Positions 29,795-39,783 are shown, counted from the stretch's first letter. The stretch is 64,000 nt of DNA from Myxococcota bacterium (GCA_039030075.1 JBCCEW010000027.1:1-64000); one strand, 5' to 3'. Made by a program: numbers and translations. The notes: generated from the sequence alone by a model not told the origin.

Positions 29795-32158
29795 ATGGCC
29801 CAAACCGACCTGCGCACCGGAATCCGACGCGCCTTGCTCGGCCTCGGGGTCGTCACGCTGGTGGCCAGTGCCGTGCTGTTCGTGAGCGTGCAGTGGCCGA
29901 TCGCATTGCCGCCCCTCGAGCTGCCGGTGGTCGTCGAGAGCCGCCCGCATCGACTCGCGCCAGGGAACGACGTCGAGGCCCAGCGCCTCTGGGATCGACT
30001 CGCGCGCATCGGCTACCGCGAGACCGAGGAAGCCCGACCCGGCCCCGGCGAGTTTCATCGCAACCGCCGCGGGCTGCGCCTGCAGCGTCCGCAGCCCACC
30101 CCGCCTGGGGCGTCCCTCGAACTCCAGATCGACCTCGATACGCGGGGGCGCATCGTCGCGCTCCGCGACGACACCGGCCGCCGCCTCCGCGAAGCCCACC
30201 TGGCCCCGGAGAAGATCGAGTCCTTCCAGGGCGGGCGGCACCTCGACCGCCGGCCCGTCTCGTTGCAGGCGATCCCGCCGCATCTCGTCGACGCGGTGCT
30301 CGTGGTCGAAGACCGGCGCTTCTTCGAACACCGCGGGCTCGATCTCTGGCGCACCTTCGGCGCCTTCCTCGCCAACGTGCGGGCGCGCGGGGTCACCCAG
30401 GGCGGCAGCACCATCACCCAGCAGCTCGCGAAGAACGTCTTCCTCACCCACGAGCGAACGCTGGCGCGCAAATTGCGCGAGGCCTGGCTCTCGCTGCGCC
30501 TCGAGCGGAGCTACGACAAGCCCGAACTGCTCGAGGCCTACCTGAACACGATCTATCTGGGACAGCGCGGGCCCACCTCGATCCTCGGCATGGAAGCCGC
30601 GGCCCAGCACTACTTCGGGAAGTCGACGCGCGCACTCGACGTAGGAGACGCGGCGCTGCTCGCCGGGTTGATCCACGGCCCCGGTCTCTACAACCCCTTC
30701 ACCCATCCCGAACGTGCCCAGAAGCGGCGCGATCGCGTGCTCAAAATGCTGGGTGAAACCGGCGCCCTCGAAGAAGTGGTCGTGGAACGCGCGCTGTCCA
30801 AACCGCTCGGCACTCGCGACACGCCACCCGAGCGCACCGACGCGCCCTACTTCCTCGCCAAGCTCGAACGCGACATCGAGGCGGTCGTGGGTGCCAACCA
30901 GAAGGCGCTGCGCATCCGCACCGGCCTCGATGCCGAGTGGCAACGGGTGGCCCAACGCGCCGTCGAGGCGGGGCTCACCCAGCTCGAAGCCGACTTCCCG
31001 AAGATCGTGCGGGAAGACGCCCCCCTCCAGGCAGCTCTGATCGCGATCGATCCGTCCAACGGTGCGATCCGCGCGCTCGTCGGGGGCCGCGACTGGAAGG
31101 CGAGTCAGTTCGACCGTGTGACCCAGGCGCGCCGGCAACCGGGAAGCGTCTTCAAGCCGGTCGTCGCGCTCGCCGGGCTCGCCCGGGCCGCCGACGGTCT
31201 ACCCCTCTACACCCTTGCTTCGGTGCTCGAGGACGAGCCGCTACGCGTCGAGACCCCCGAAGGCGTCTGGGAGCCGGCGAACTACGACGGCGAGTTCAGT
31301 GGGACGACCAACCTGCGCACCGCCCTCGAGAAGTCCCTCAACGTGCCGATCGCGCGTCTCGGGCTCGACCTCGGGGCCGAGCGCATCGTCGCGACGGCGG
31401 AAGCGATGGGCATCGAGTCTCCGCTGCGCCCGGTCGCGAGCCTGGCGCTCGGGTCGAGCGAAGTCACTCCGCTCGAGATCGCGGAAGCCTACGCGCTCCT
31501 GGCCAACGGTGGATACCGCATCGAAGCCCGCTCCTTCGAGCAGGTTCAGGGTCCGGAGGGACCGCTCGCCCGGATCGATCCGGAACGGGTCGAGGCGTTC
31601 GCGCCCGCGGAGGTGGCTCTGGTCACATCGGCCCTCCGCGGGGCCGTCGAGCGCGGGACCGGACGCGGGCTCCGTGCCCGCGGCTATCGCGGCGACATCG
31701 CCGGCAAGACCGGTACCACGAACGATCACCGCGATGCTTGGTTCGTCGGCTACGCACCCGAACTCGTCGTCGTGGCCTGGGTCGGCTACGACGACGGCAA
31801 GTCCTTCGGCCTCACCGGCGCCCAAGCCGCGCTGCCCATCGTCGCGCGCTTCCTCGTCGACACGCTCGGAGCCCGAGGCGGCGCGAGCTTCCGACGCCCC
31901 CCACACCTCGAACGCGTGGCGATACACGCGCCCACCGGGCTCCGCGCCGGTTTCCTGTGCAGCGGCGAACCCGAGCTCTTCCTGGCCGGCACCGCGCCGC
32001 GCGAGCGCTGCGCACCGAGCTTCTTCGATCGCGACCGGACCTGGGATCGCCCGCGCGAGCAACCGCGTCCCGAGCGCCCCCGACGTCGGCGGACGGAACG
32101 GAACACCTGGTTCGACCGGGTGCTCGACGCGGTCGACGACATCGCCGAGGGCCGCTAG
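29795..32158 (+). CDS. mrcB: Bifunctional penicillin-binding protein 1B
   Basis: A 787-aa class A PBP: N-terminal membrane helix (LLGLGVVTLVASAVLFVSV), UB2H domain (about 50-105), GT51 glycosyltransferase (VEDRRFFEHRG at about 172, GGSTITQQLAKN) and transpeptidase with SxxK at S452 (PGSVFKPVV), SLN (EKSLNVP) and KTGTTN near residue 645. It polymerises lipid II and crosslinks peptidoglycan. The UB2H domain, which binds LpoB in E. coli, separates it from PBP1A. ATG 29795 is chosen over the GTG one codon earlier. An Arg/Pro/Glu-rich tail ends the protein. Confidence 0.95.
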   Translation: MAQTDLRTGIRRALLGLGVVTLVASAVLFVSVQWPIALPPLELPVVVESRPHRLAPGNDVEAQRLWDRLARIGYRETEEARPGPGEFHRNRRGLRLQRPQPTPPGASLELQIDLDTRGRIVALRDDTGRRLREAHLAPEKIESFQGGRHLDRRPVSLQAIPPHLVDAVLVVEDRRFFEHRGLDLWRTFGAFLANVRARGVTQGGSTITQQLAKNVFLTHERTLARKLREAWLSLRLERSYDKPELLEAYLNTIYLGQRGPTSILGMEAAAQHYFGKSTRALDVGDAALLAGLIHGPGLYNPFTHPERAQKRRDRVLKMLGETGALEEVVVERALSKPLGTRDTPPERTDAPYFLAKLERDIEAVVGANQKALRIRTGLDAEWQRVAQRAVEAGLTQLEADFPKIVREDAPLQAALIAIDPSNGAIRALVGGRDWKASQFDRVTQARRQPGSVFKPVVALAGLARAADGLPLYTLASVLEDEPLRVETPEGVWEPANYDGEFSGTTNLRTALEKSLNVPIARLGLDLGAERIVATAEAMGIESPLRPVASLALGSSEVTPLEIAEAYALLANGGYRIEARSFEQVQGPEGPLARIDPERVEAFAPAEVALVTSALRGAVERGTGRGLRARGYRGDIAGKTGTTNDHRDAWFVGYAPELVVVAWVGYDDGKSFGLTGAQAALPIVARFLVDTLGARGGASFRRPPHLERVAIHAPTGLRAGFLCSGEPELFLAGTAPRERCAPSFFDRDRTWDRPREQPRPERPRRRRTERNTWFDRVLDAVDDIAEGR

Positions 32159-32222
32159 CAGGTTGCTGAAGAACCCTGGACAGAGCCACGCGGCGGGAAT
32201 GGGTCTCAGCGGCCTGTTGACC

Positions 32223-33380
32223 TCAGTCGTCGAGGAGCTCCATGAAGAGATCGTCGACGTCGTCGCCTTCCTTCGGCGGCGCGTCGAGCGGCTCGTCCAG
32301 CTGGATCTCGGTCTCGGCGACCGGCTCGGCGTCGGCAGCCGGCGCGTCGAAGTCCATCACCACAGTCGACGGCGCGGCCTCGGGCAACGGTTCCATCTCG
32401 CGCTCGCCCGACGCGAAGATCGTGTCGAGTTCTTCGTCTGTCTCGAGCGGCGGCAGGGCCTGGAGCGGCTCCGGTTCCGCAGACGCCGGCGCTGCAGCCG
32501 CGGCTGCCGGAGCGGGAGCCGGTGCCACGGGGGCCTCTTCCTGCGCCGCTTCCGGCGCGCCTTCGATCGGACCCCACGCCAGGTCTGCGTAGGCCTTCTC
32601 GACGTCGTTTCGCGCAACCTGGTCGCGCTGGGCCACCCACGCCTCGAAGAGCGCGTTGTCGGCGAGGATGTTCATGCGTCCGGGCGCACCATCGGCGAGT
32701 GCGTGCAGCGCGGCGGTGGCGCCGGGCAACAGGATCTCGGGGTTCCCCCCGGCCACCTGGACGCGCGATCCGAGGTAGCCCGCCGCCTCGGCGCGCGGTA
32801 GCGCGCGGAGCTCCACCCGCACGTCGACGTGGTGGGCCAGCGTCGGGTCGGATGCGATCGTCTCGGAGAGTCCCTCGGTGCCGACCAGCACCACCGTGAT
32901 CAAGCGGCGCTCCTCGTACTCGAGCTTCACGAGTGAACACACTTCCGACAGGGTCTCGACATCGGCGAGTCCCTGGGCGTCGTCGATGATCACGACGGCG
33001 CGGCGACCGTCCTCGTGGATGATCGCCAGACGCTCGTAGATCTGGCCGATCAGCACATCGCGGTCCGCCTCGGGTTCTTCGACCCCGAGCTGGCGCGCCA
33101 TTCGGACGAGCAGCCAGTCGGCGCTCACCGCACGGCGCAGCACGACCATCATGCCGGCTTCGAAGAGTTCCTCTTCGAGCTCTTCGTAGAGACGGCGCAC
33201 CACGCGCGTCTTCCCCGAGCCCACTCCGCCCGACAACACCACGAGCCCGCGCCCCTGACGTACGGCACGATCGATCCGTGCGAGCGCGTCCTCCTGGGAG
33301 GGCAGCCGCACGTCGAACTTGTCGAGCGGATCGCTGCGGAACGGATCCTCGACGAGCTGGAAGTGTCGTAGGTGCTCCAT
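32223..33380 (-). CDS. ExeA/GspA-type AAA ATPase beside the pilus genes
   Basis: A 385-aa protein: N-terminal AAA domain typical of ExeA/GspA/MshM proteins (MEHLRHFQLVEDPFRSDPL at the start, Walker A LSGGVGSGKT near 48-57, Walker B AVVIIDDAQ near 127), then a long Ala/Pro/Glu low-complexity region and an acidic C-terminus. GspA-like ATPases help secretins cross the peptidoglycan. No peptidoglycan-binding domain is present; the acidic tail replaces it. It follows the TPR gene by eight bases and is the last gene of the leftward pilus-associated run. Confidence 0.85.
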   Translation of the reverse strand: MEHLRHFQLVEDPFRSDPLDKFDVRLPSQEDALARIDRAVRQGRGLVVLSGGVGSGKTRVVRRLYEELEEELFEAGMMVVLRRAVSADWLLVRMARQLGVEEPEADRDVLIGQIYERLAIIHEDGRRAVVIIDDAQGLADVETLSEVCSLVKLEYEERRLITVVLVGTEGLSETIASDPTLAHHVDVRVELRALPRAEAAGYLGSRVQVAGGNPEILLPGATAALHALADGAPGRMNILADNALFEAWVAQRDQVARNDVEKAYADLAWGPIEGAPEAAQEEAPVAPAPAPAAAAAAPASAEPEPLQALPPLETDEELDTIFASGEREMEPLPEAAPSTVVMDFDAPAADAEPVAETEIQLDEPLDAPPKEGDDVDDLFMELLDD

Positions 33381-33388
33381 GGGTCCTC

Positions 33389-36300
33389 TTATACGAAGGA
33401 GATCTTCTTCTTCTTGCGCCGCGCCTTCGTCGCCGGCGAGGCCGGGGCGTCGGGCACGTCGCGCACGCTCTCGGCCGCGTCGGGAGCGGCTTCGTCGTCG
33501 GAGGCCTCGTCCTCGATCACGACGGCTTCGGCCTCGACTTCGTTCGCTTCGGCGACGAGGTCGTCGAAGGTCTCGCCCTCGGCGACCGCCGTGCCGTCGT
33601 CTTCCTCGAGGACCGCGTCCATCACATCGTCGAAGGACTCGAAGTCCTCGCCTGCATCCGCGTCGGGAGCGGAATCGGGATCATCGAGCCCGGCGAGCAA
33701 TGACTCCACGTCCTGGAAGCCGGGGCGCTCTTCGGCGACGGCCTGCCACGCCGCGCGCGCACCGTCCAGCTCTCCCAGCATCTGCAGGGAGCGGCCCAGG
33801 TCGAGGCGTCCGGCGAGCGCCTGCTCGGGATGGAGACCATCGAGGGTCAGCAGCTGCTCGAGGTGCTCGACCGCGAGCGGCGCCTGGTCTCCATCGATTG
33901 CGCACAGGCCGATCAGGTGGAGGCACTCGGCTGTACGACCCGGGTCGGCCATCGCCGCCCGCAACTCGTGGATCGCGTCGTCGTAGAGGCCCATCTCCTT
34001 GTAGGCGATGGCCAGGTCGTAGTGGGCCTGGTGATCGCCGTCGGTCAGGGTCTCGCTCACACCCTTCTTGAACGCAGAGAACACGGCGGCGAAGCCGTCG
34101 TCGTCGCTCCCGCCGATCGAACCCGCGCTCGTGGCGTCGTCTTCGTCGTCGAACGCATCCGAGAGCGCAGCCGCCAGATCGAAGTCGCCCGCTTCCACCG
34201 GCGGCGCCGGATCGGGCTCGACCTCGGCCGCCACCGCGGCGACCTCCTCGGCCACGTCTTCGATCGTCGCGCCTGCCGGCTCCTCGGCCGACTCCTCTTC
34301 CGGCGCTTCGGACGCTGCGGCCCGCTCGGCCACGTCCTCCGAGGCGTTTTCCTCGACCACGGATGCGGGCGTCGCTTCGGCTGCGGCGTCCGCCAGGGCC
34401 GTCTTCGGCGCCTGGATCTCCTGGGTATCCGAGGGATCGGCCGTGATCTCGCCGGTCGCGTCGTCGCCCGTCTCGACGGCGACGTCGTCGACGAGTCCGA
34501 CTTCATCGTCGAGAGCGACCTCATCGGCGAGTGCGGCGTCGTCGGCCGCCGCATCGAGATCCGAGAGGTCCGCGGAGTCGGCGAGGCTCTCCTCGTCGGC
34601 CACCTGCAGGGCGTCTTCATCCCGCGGAATCGCGCTTCGGGTGACCTCGCCCGAGGAACCCGCGTCGTCTGCTCCAACGGCGTCGTCGAGGGTGATCTCG
34701 GGAGCCGCCTCGGCCGCGGGCTCGGCCGCGGGAGTCGCGCCACCCAGCGCCGTCGGGCTCCCGCCCTTCGCCGCCATCACCTCACCGAGACGCACGAGCG
34801 CGCGGGGGTGGTTCGGTGCCACCGACAGCACGCGCTGATAGATGGCCTCGGCTTCGTCGAACAAGCCCTGCTGGACGTAGAAGTCGGCCTCTTCGAGGTC
34901 TTCGAGCACCTGCTGGGTCGTCGAGGTGCTGAGACTGTTGCCGTCGAAACTGTCCTGGACGGCAGCCTCGGCCATCGACAGCGACATCCCCTGGGCATCC
35001 TCGAATGGGCCGTCTTCCTGGCCGCCGCCGTCGGGAATCTCGACATCGAGGTCCGCCAGCGCTTCGTCGTCCGGGAGCGACACCGGGTCGTCCTCGCCGG
35101 CGAGATCCTCGTCGTCGATCGACAGATCGATCTCGATCGAAGCCGGGTCTTCGAAGCCGTCGTCGCCGGGCGCGCCAGCATCCGGCGTGAGCGGCGCCGA
35201 CGGATCGGCCGCGGGCGGTGCCGGGTCGAGGGACGCGGCCGCGCTCTCGTCGAGGGCCGCGATTCGTCCGCGCAAGACGCGCACGGCGTCGGCATCTTCG
35301 TCTTCATCGGCGCGCTTCGCGGCGCGCAGCCAGACCTCGACGGCCCGGTCGTTCTGACCCGACTCGGCGAAGGCCTCGCCGAGCTTCTCGAGTGCCGAGC
35401 GATGGTCGGGGTCGGTCGCGATGACCTGCTCGAGGTGATCGATCGCCTTGTCACTCTTGCCGTAGCGGAGATAGACGCTCGCCTCGGCCAGCAGCTGTTC
35501 GACGTCGAACTCGGGTGCTGCCGAAGCCGCCGGGGCGCTCGCCGCCGCGGGCTTGACGATCTGCGGCTGCACGACCGGCTCGTCGAGGACGATCTCGTCG
35601 TCGAGATCGATCTCCACTTCCGCCGGCGCAGCTTCGGGCTCGGGCGTCGGTTCGGGAGCGGGCTCGTCGAGCACGATCTCGGGTCCCGCGTCGTCGAGGT
35701 CGGGACCGGACGTCGCCGGCGCGTCGTCTTCGAGGAGCGGCTCATCGAGGAGCGGATCGTCGAGGTCCGACGCGAGATCGTCCATCAGGGCGGGCTGCTG
35801 CTGCGATCCCGCGTCGTTGCCGATGCTGTCTTCGTTGCCGAAGTCGAGGGACGGCTCGAGGCCCTGGTCCTCGGGGAACTCCTGATCGAAGAGTGCGTCT
35901 TCGCCGTCCAGGAACTCGTCGTCGCCGAGGGCATCGCCGCCGTCGGCCGAGAGTTCCTGTGCCGGGACGAAGCGCTGCAGGATGCTGCGCGCCTGGTCCT
36001 CGTCCCCCCGCTGGCGATAGAGATCCGCGAGCTTCCGGTAGACCTCGCCGCGCTCGTTCGGTCGTTCGAGGCGATCGTAGAGCCCGGCGAGGACCTCGTA
36101 GCGCTCGACGGTGCCCGCATCGAGCTGCAGCGCACGCTCGGCGAGCGGGACCGCTTCGGCGAGCTTGCCGCGTTCACTCAGGTTGCGCGCGAGCGAACCC
36201 ATCGCGGCGACGTTGCTCTCGTCGAGCTCGAGGATCCGTCGGTAGACGTTGCCGACGCTCTCGACGTCGCCCTGGCGTTCGAGCTCTTCGGCAGCGAGGG

Positions 36301-36811
36301 AGTACTCGCTCACCGCGTCCTCGTTGCGGCCTTCCTGACGCAACAGGTCGGCGACCTTGATGCGACTCATCGTGTTCGCCGGGTCGACGTTTGCCATCCG
36401 GCGGAGCAGCTCGAGCGCTTCCTCGCGCTCGCCGCTCTTGTAGTAACCGTCGGCAGCGGTCTGGAGCGCGGCGATCGCTTCCGCCGTCAGCCCCATCCGC
36501 TCGTACAGCTCGGCCAGCGGCGTGTACGCGGCCAGTCGCTCGGCATCGAGCGAGAGGATCTGCTTGAAGACGGCGACCGCGCGGGCGTCGAAGCCCTCGG
36601 TCATGTACTGCTCGGCGACGCGGGTGTAGGTATCGACCGCTTCGTCGACCTGCCCCCAACGCCGATGCGCGTCGCCGATCTCCAGACGCAGCTTGGCGTC
36701 CTTCGGATCGAGCTTCAGGAGCTTCTGGTACTCGGCCAGCGCCTTCTCTTTGGCGCCTTTCTGAGCCAGCTTCCGCGCGCTCTCGAGGATCTTCCGCTTG
36801 TTCGCCGCCAA
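33389..36811 (-). CDS. Large acidic TPR protein
   Basis: A 1140-aa cytoplasmic protein. Residues 1-280 hold about seven tetratricopeptide repeats (ALAEYQKLLKLDPKDAKLRL, AVAVFKQILSLDAERLAAYT and so on). The middle (about 290-930) is very acidic, low-complexity linker with short TPR islands (YLRYGKSDKAIDHLEQVIAT, YVQQGLFDEAEAIYQRVLSV), and the C-terminal 200 residues include another TPR block. The last ten residues are basic (KARRKKKKISFV). It is likely a scaffold for pilus or polarity proteins. A similar design is seen in deltaproteobacterial motility regulators. It is followed by the ExeA-like ATPase. Confidence 0.75.
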   Translation of the reverse strand: MAANKRKILESARKLAQKGAKEKALAEYQKLLKLDPKDAKLRLEIGDAHRRWGQVDEAVDTYTRVAEQYMTEGFDARAVAVFKQILSLDAERLAAYTPLAELYERMGLTAEAIAALQTAADGYYKSGEREEALELLRRMANVDPANTMSRIKVADLLRQEGRNEDAVSEYSLAAEELERQGDVESVGNVYRRILELDESNVAAMGSLARNLSERGKLAEAVPLAERALQLDAGTVERYEVLAGLYDRLERPNERGEVYRKLADLYRQRGDEDQARSILQRFVPAQELSADGGDALGDDEFLDGEDALFDQEFPEDQGLEPSLDFGNEDSIGNDAGSQQQPALMDDLASDLDDPLLDEPLLEDDAPATSGPDLDDAGPEIVLDEPAPEPTPEPEAAPAEVEIDLDDEIVLDEPVVQPQIVKPAAASAPAASAAPEFDVEQLLAEASVYLRYGKSDKAIDHLEQVIATDPDHRSALEKLGEAFAESGQNDRAVEVWLRAAKRADEDEDADAVRVLRGRIAALDESAAASLDPAPPAADPSAPLTPDAGAPGDDGFEDPASIEIDLSIDDEDLAGEDDPVSLPDDEALADLDVEIPDGGGQEDGPFEDAQGMSLSMAEAAVQDSFDGNSLSTSTTQQVLEDLEEADFYVQQGLFDEAEAIYQRVLSVAPNHPRALVRLGEVMAAKGGSPTALGGATPAAEPAAEAAPEITLDDAVGADDAGSSGEVTRSAIPRDEDALQVADEESLADSADLSDLDAAADDAALADEVALDDEVGLVDDVAVETGDDATGEITADPSDTQEIQAPKTALADAAAEATPASVVEENASEDVAERAAASEAPEEESAEEPAGATIEDVAEEVAAVAAEVEPDPAPPVEAGDFDLAAALSDAFDDEDDATSAGSIGGSDDDGFAAVFSAFKKGVSETLTDGDHQAHYDLAIAYKEMGLYDDAIHELRAAMADPGRTAECLHLIGLCAIDGDQAPLAVEHLEQLLTLDGLHPEQALAGRLDLGRSLQMLGELDGARAAWQAVAEERPGFQDVESLLAGLDDPDSAPDADAGEDFESFDDVMDAVLEEDDGTAVAEGETFDDLVAEANEVEAEAVVIEDEASDDEAAPDAAESVRDVPDAPASPATKARRKKKKISFV

Positions 36812-36967
36812 TGCCCCGCCCAGCTTCCACCGACTCGCAAGCGATCGGGGAATGGCACCGCAAGGATCCGGTGCTCATTTACCTATCGGTTGCCCAGACG
36901 CCCTCTTGAGGCAGGCATCGGCGGCCCCCACGGGGATCCACTGGGTCGGTGGGGGGCAGGCGCGGTC

Positions 36968-37420
36968 CTAGCGGGCGGCCTCCAGGTGGCCGAGCAAGGC
37001 TTCGAGCCCCAGGCGATAGCTCTGGGCGCCGAAGCCCGCGACCAGGCCGACGGCCACCCCCGAGACGTAGGAGTGGTGCCGGAACGACTCCCGAGCGAAC
37101 ACGTTCGAGAGATGGACCTCGACCACGGGCAGACCCGTGCCGGCCAGGGCATCGCGCAAGCTGACACTCGTGTGGGTCAGTCCGGCCGGGTTGATCAGCA
37201 GACCGTCGAAGGCACCGATCGCGGCCTGGATCCGGTCGACCAGCTCGCCTTCGTGGTTGCTCTGGAAGCTCTCGACGGTCGCGCCGCGTTCCTTCGCGAG
37301 GCGTGCGAGGCCCTCGTCGATGCTGACGAGGGTGTCGCGGCCGTAGATCTCCGGCTCCCGCGTTCCGAGCAGGTTGAGATTCGGTCCGTGCAGGACCAGG
37401 ATCCTCGGCGACGCGCTCAC
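36968..37420 (-). CDS. aroQ: Type II 3-dehydroquinate dehydratase
   Basis: A 150-aa enzyme of the shikimate pathway that dehydrates 3-dehydroquinate to 3-dehydroshikimate and forms dodecamers. [15 protein letters not shown] carries the catalytic Arg and Tyr; [27 protein letters not shown] and [17 protein letters not shown] carry the rest of the active site. GTG start after GGGGGT. It lies in the pilus-linked aro cluster with aroB. Confidence 0.95.
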   Translation of the reverse strand: MSASPRILVLHGPNLNLLGTREPEIYGRDTLVSIDEGLARLAKERGATVESFQSNHEGELVDRIQAAIGAFDGLLINPAGLTHTSVSLRDALAGTGLPVVEVHLSNVFARESFRHHSYVSGVAVGLVAGFGAQSYRLGLEALLGHLEAAR

Positions 37421-37483
37421 GTGACCCCCACCGCGAGTTCGGTTGATCGGATCCCCGCTGGCAACGGCGCCCTTGTCCGGGCG

Positions 37484-37858
37484 CTAGAGCTCCTGGCGAA
37501 TCGCCAGCAGGTGTCGGCGGAGGAGATAGCGCGCCTTGCCCAGGTTGCCATCCGGCGTCACCACCAGTGCGAGGAAGGTCTCCTCATCGACCGGGCGGAA
37601 CACCAGGCTCATCTGGGACAGGCACACGACGGTTTCCTCGACCGCCCCGCCCTCGAGCGAATCCGAGGCCTTGCGAATCTCATCGAGGATGCGGCCGAAC
37701 TCGACGCCGGCGGTGCCGAAGTCGTCCTGGAGCGCGCCATCCGGCACGGGCCCGAGCACGACCTCTTCGATCGGAATGCCGTCGGCACCCATCAGCACGG
37801 CGCCGATGCCGCCTCCGCACTCCTGAACGATTTCAGTGAGGATCGATCGAAAGCTCAT
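37484..37858 (-). CDS. Roadblock/LC7 domain protein (MglB-like)
   Basis: A 124-aa single-domain protein. FRSILTEIVQECGGGIGAVLMGADGIPIEEV, described as about residues 3-33, is the typical opening of a Roadblock/LC7 domain, followed by the LSQMSLVFRPVDEETFLALV strands and C-terminal helix. Roadblock proteins such as MglB regulate the small GTPase MglA, which positions type IV pili at the cell pole in Myxococcus. No mglA is in the window, so the partner is unknown. Its ATG overlaps the upstream TPR gene (ATGA). Confidence 0.85.
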   Translation of the reverse strand: MSFRSILTEIVQECGGGIGAVLMGADGIPIEEVVLGPVPDGALQDDFGTAGVEFGRILDEIRKASDSLEGGAVEETVVCLSQMSLVFRPVDEETFLALVVTPDGNLGKARYLLRRHLLAIRQEL

Positions 37859-38571
37859 TGCATTCTCCGGGCGTTGTCGAGCCAGCGCTCGAGCGTGGCG
37901 AGCGTCCCGACAGGGGCTTCGCGAAGCAGAGGCGCGGCGACGGGCTCCGCGGTGGGCACGTCTTCGAGGTTCGCACGGATCCGTGCGGCCCCCTCGCTGT
38001 CGCCCTGCCGCTCGAGGAGGGCGGCCATCGTCTCCGTCGCAAAGGTCGGGTTGTCGGCCAGCGGATCGCCGGCCACCTCGGCGATCGGCGGATCGTCTCC
38101 CGCCCAGCCGGCATCCGCTTGGATCGCAGCCTCTTCGGCCACGCGATCCGGCGTGATCATCTCTTCGATCTCGGGGGTGGCGGCCGCGAAGGCGCGCTCG
38201 AACTCATGCTCGGACACGCCCTCGGCTTCGACTTCGACTTCGGGCTCCTCCGACTCTTCCGTGACGGGAGTCTCGGGGAGCAGCTCGGCCGCCTGAGGCG
38301 CTTCGGCGTACGGGCCGAGGGCGCCCTCTGCCCAGGCCTCGAGTCGCTCGCGAACAGTCGGGTCCTTGCCCGCGTCGAGCTGGATCAACAGCCACACCAT
38401 CCGGCCTTCGGCCGAGTCCGGCGACGCCACGAGACCGCGCTCGGCGGCCTCGCGCGCCTCTTCGAGGCGCCCGGCCCGGCGCAGCATCTCCGCGAGCGCG
38501 GGGAACGCGGGGTTGCCCGGATCGTGATCGCAGATGCGTTCGAGATCGGCAATCGGGTCTTCGAAAGCCAC
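37855..38571 (-). CDS. TPR protein coupled to the Roadblock protein
   Basis: A 238-aa protein with two N-terminal TPR-like helix pairs (ADLERICDHDPGNPAFPALAE, EEAREAAERGLVASP) and a long acidic region. Its stop overlaps the start of the Roadblock gene by four bases (ATGA), so the two proteins are probably made in equal amounts and may form a complex. It follows aroB by eight bases. GTG start with GGGGGA upstream. Confidence 0.7.
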   Translation of the reverse strand: MAFEDPIADLERICDHDPGNPAFPALAEMLRRAGRLEEAREAAERGLVASPDSAEGRMVWLLIQLDAGKDPTVRERLEAWAEGALGPYAEAPQAAELLPETPVTEESEEPEVEVEAEGVSEHEFERAFAAATPEIEEMITPDRVAEEAAIQADAGWAGDDPPIAEVAGDPLADNPTFATETMAALLERQGDSEGAARIRANLEDVPTAEPVAAPLLREAPVGTLATLERWLDNARRMQ

Positions 38572-38579
38572 GATTCCCC

Positions 38580-39743
38580 CTAGCGTCCCGCGCGCGTCCG
38601 CACGGCCTTCTTCCCGCGCCCCCGAACCGTCCGCGGAAGCCCCGCGGCGATCTCCGAAGGCGTGAGCGGAACGGTCTTCGCCGACCCGATGCCTTCGAGG
38701 ACCACGTACTGGATGCGCGAGTCCTGTTTCTTCTTATCGACCCCCAGGGCGTCGAGATAAGCCTTTCTGTCGAAGGCCGGCGGCTCGGTCGGCAGGCCCA
38801 GACGCGAGAGCAGGGCTTCGATCCGCTCACGGGTGCCGGCCGGGGAGAGATCGAGCGCCTCGGAGCGTTCGGCGGCGTAGACCATGCCGATCGCCACCGC
38901 CTCGCCGTGGAGGAGCCCTCGATAGCGCTTCAAGGCTTCGATGGCGTGCCCCAGCGTGTGCCCGAAGTTGAGCAACATGCGCACGCCCTGCTCGCGTTCG
39001 TCACGGCGCACGACCTCGGCCTTGATCTCGACGGCCCGCGAGATCGCGCGAACCAGTGCCTTCTCCTCGAGGTCCATCAGGGCCTCGGCATCGCGCTCCA
39101 GGGCCGCGAAGAACTCGGCGTCCCAGATCGCGGCCTTCTTCACGACCTCCGCGAAGCCGGCTGCGCGCTCGCGGTCCGGCAGGCTCCGCAGGGTCTCGAT
39201 GTCGACCGCCACGAGCTTCGGCTGATGAAAGGCGCCGACCAGGTTCTTCCCCTCGGAGAGGTTCACACCGGTCTTGCCGCCGATGCTCGAATCGACCATC
39301 GCGAGGACCGTCGTGGGTACCTGGACGAAGGGAATGCCGCGCAGAAAGGTCGCGGCCACGAAGCCAGTGAGATCTCCGACCATGCCGCCACCCAGGGCGA
39401 CGAGCACGGTCTTGCGGTCGACCTTCTCTTCGAGCAGGGCGTGGTAGAGCTTTTCGACCTGGCGGAGGTTCTTCGAGCGATCGCCATCGGGCACTTCGAT
39501 GCGGGTCGCCCGGATCCCAGCGGACGCCAACGACCGCTTCGCGCGTCCCACGTAGCGACGCCCGACGGGCGGCACGGTGAGGATCACGGCGCGCTTCGCG
39601 CCGGTGCACACCGCCACCCGAGCGCCCAGATCGTCGAGCGTGCCGGCTCCGATCTCGACGGCGTACGAACGCTCGTCGAGCTCGACGTAGACCCGCTCGA
39701 GCTCCCTGCCCTGCCGCTTTCCCGGCGGCTTCTCACCCGTCAT
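38580..39743 (-). CDS. aroB: 3-dehydroquinate synthase
   Basis: A 387-aa NAD- and zinc-dependent enzyme that converts DAHP to 3-dehydroquinate, the second step of the shikimate pathway. Signatures include ALGGGMVGDLTGFVAATFLRG, the PTTVLAMVDSSIGGKTGVN motif, and the zinc-binding NFGHTLGHAIE. The ATG at 39743 lacks a strong ribosome-binding site. The pilQ-aroB order is common in proteobacteria. A basic 15-residue C-terminal tail (RGRGKKAVRTRAGR) is extra. Confidence 0.95.
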   Translation of the reverse strand: MTGEKPPGKRQGRELERVYVELDERSYAVEIGAGTLDDLGARVAVCTGAKRAVILTVPPVGRRYVGRAKRSLASAGIRATRIEVPDGDRSKNLRQVEKLYHALLEEKVDRKTVLVALGGGMVGDLTGFVAATFLRGIPFVQVPTTVLAMVDSSIGGKTGVNLSEGKNLVGAFHQPKLVAVDIETLRSLPDRERAAGFAEVVKKAAIWDAEFFAALERDAEALMDLEEKALVRAISRAVEIKAEVVRRDEREQGVRMLLNFGHTLGHAIEALKRYRGLLHGEAVAIGMVYAAERSEALDLSPAGTRERIEALLSRLGLPTEPPAFDRKAYLDALGVDKKKQDSRIQYVVLEGIGSAKTVPLTPSEIAAGLPRTVRGRGKKAVRTRAGR

Positions 39744-39783
39744 GCGCGGCAGTATACAAAGGTACTCGGGCCCGAAACGCGAA

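Noticed and set aside
33830-38296. An open frame of nearly 1500 codons on the plus strand
   Set aside because: It runs antisense to the TPR, aroQ, Roadblock and TPR genes, whose products have clear families. High GC and biased third positions keep the opposite frame open.
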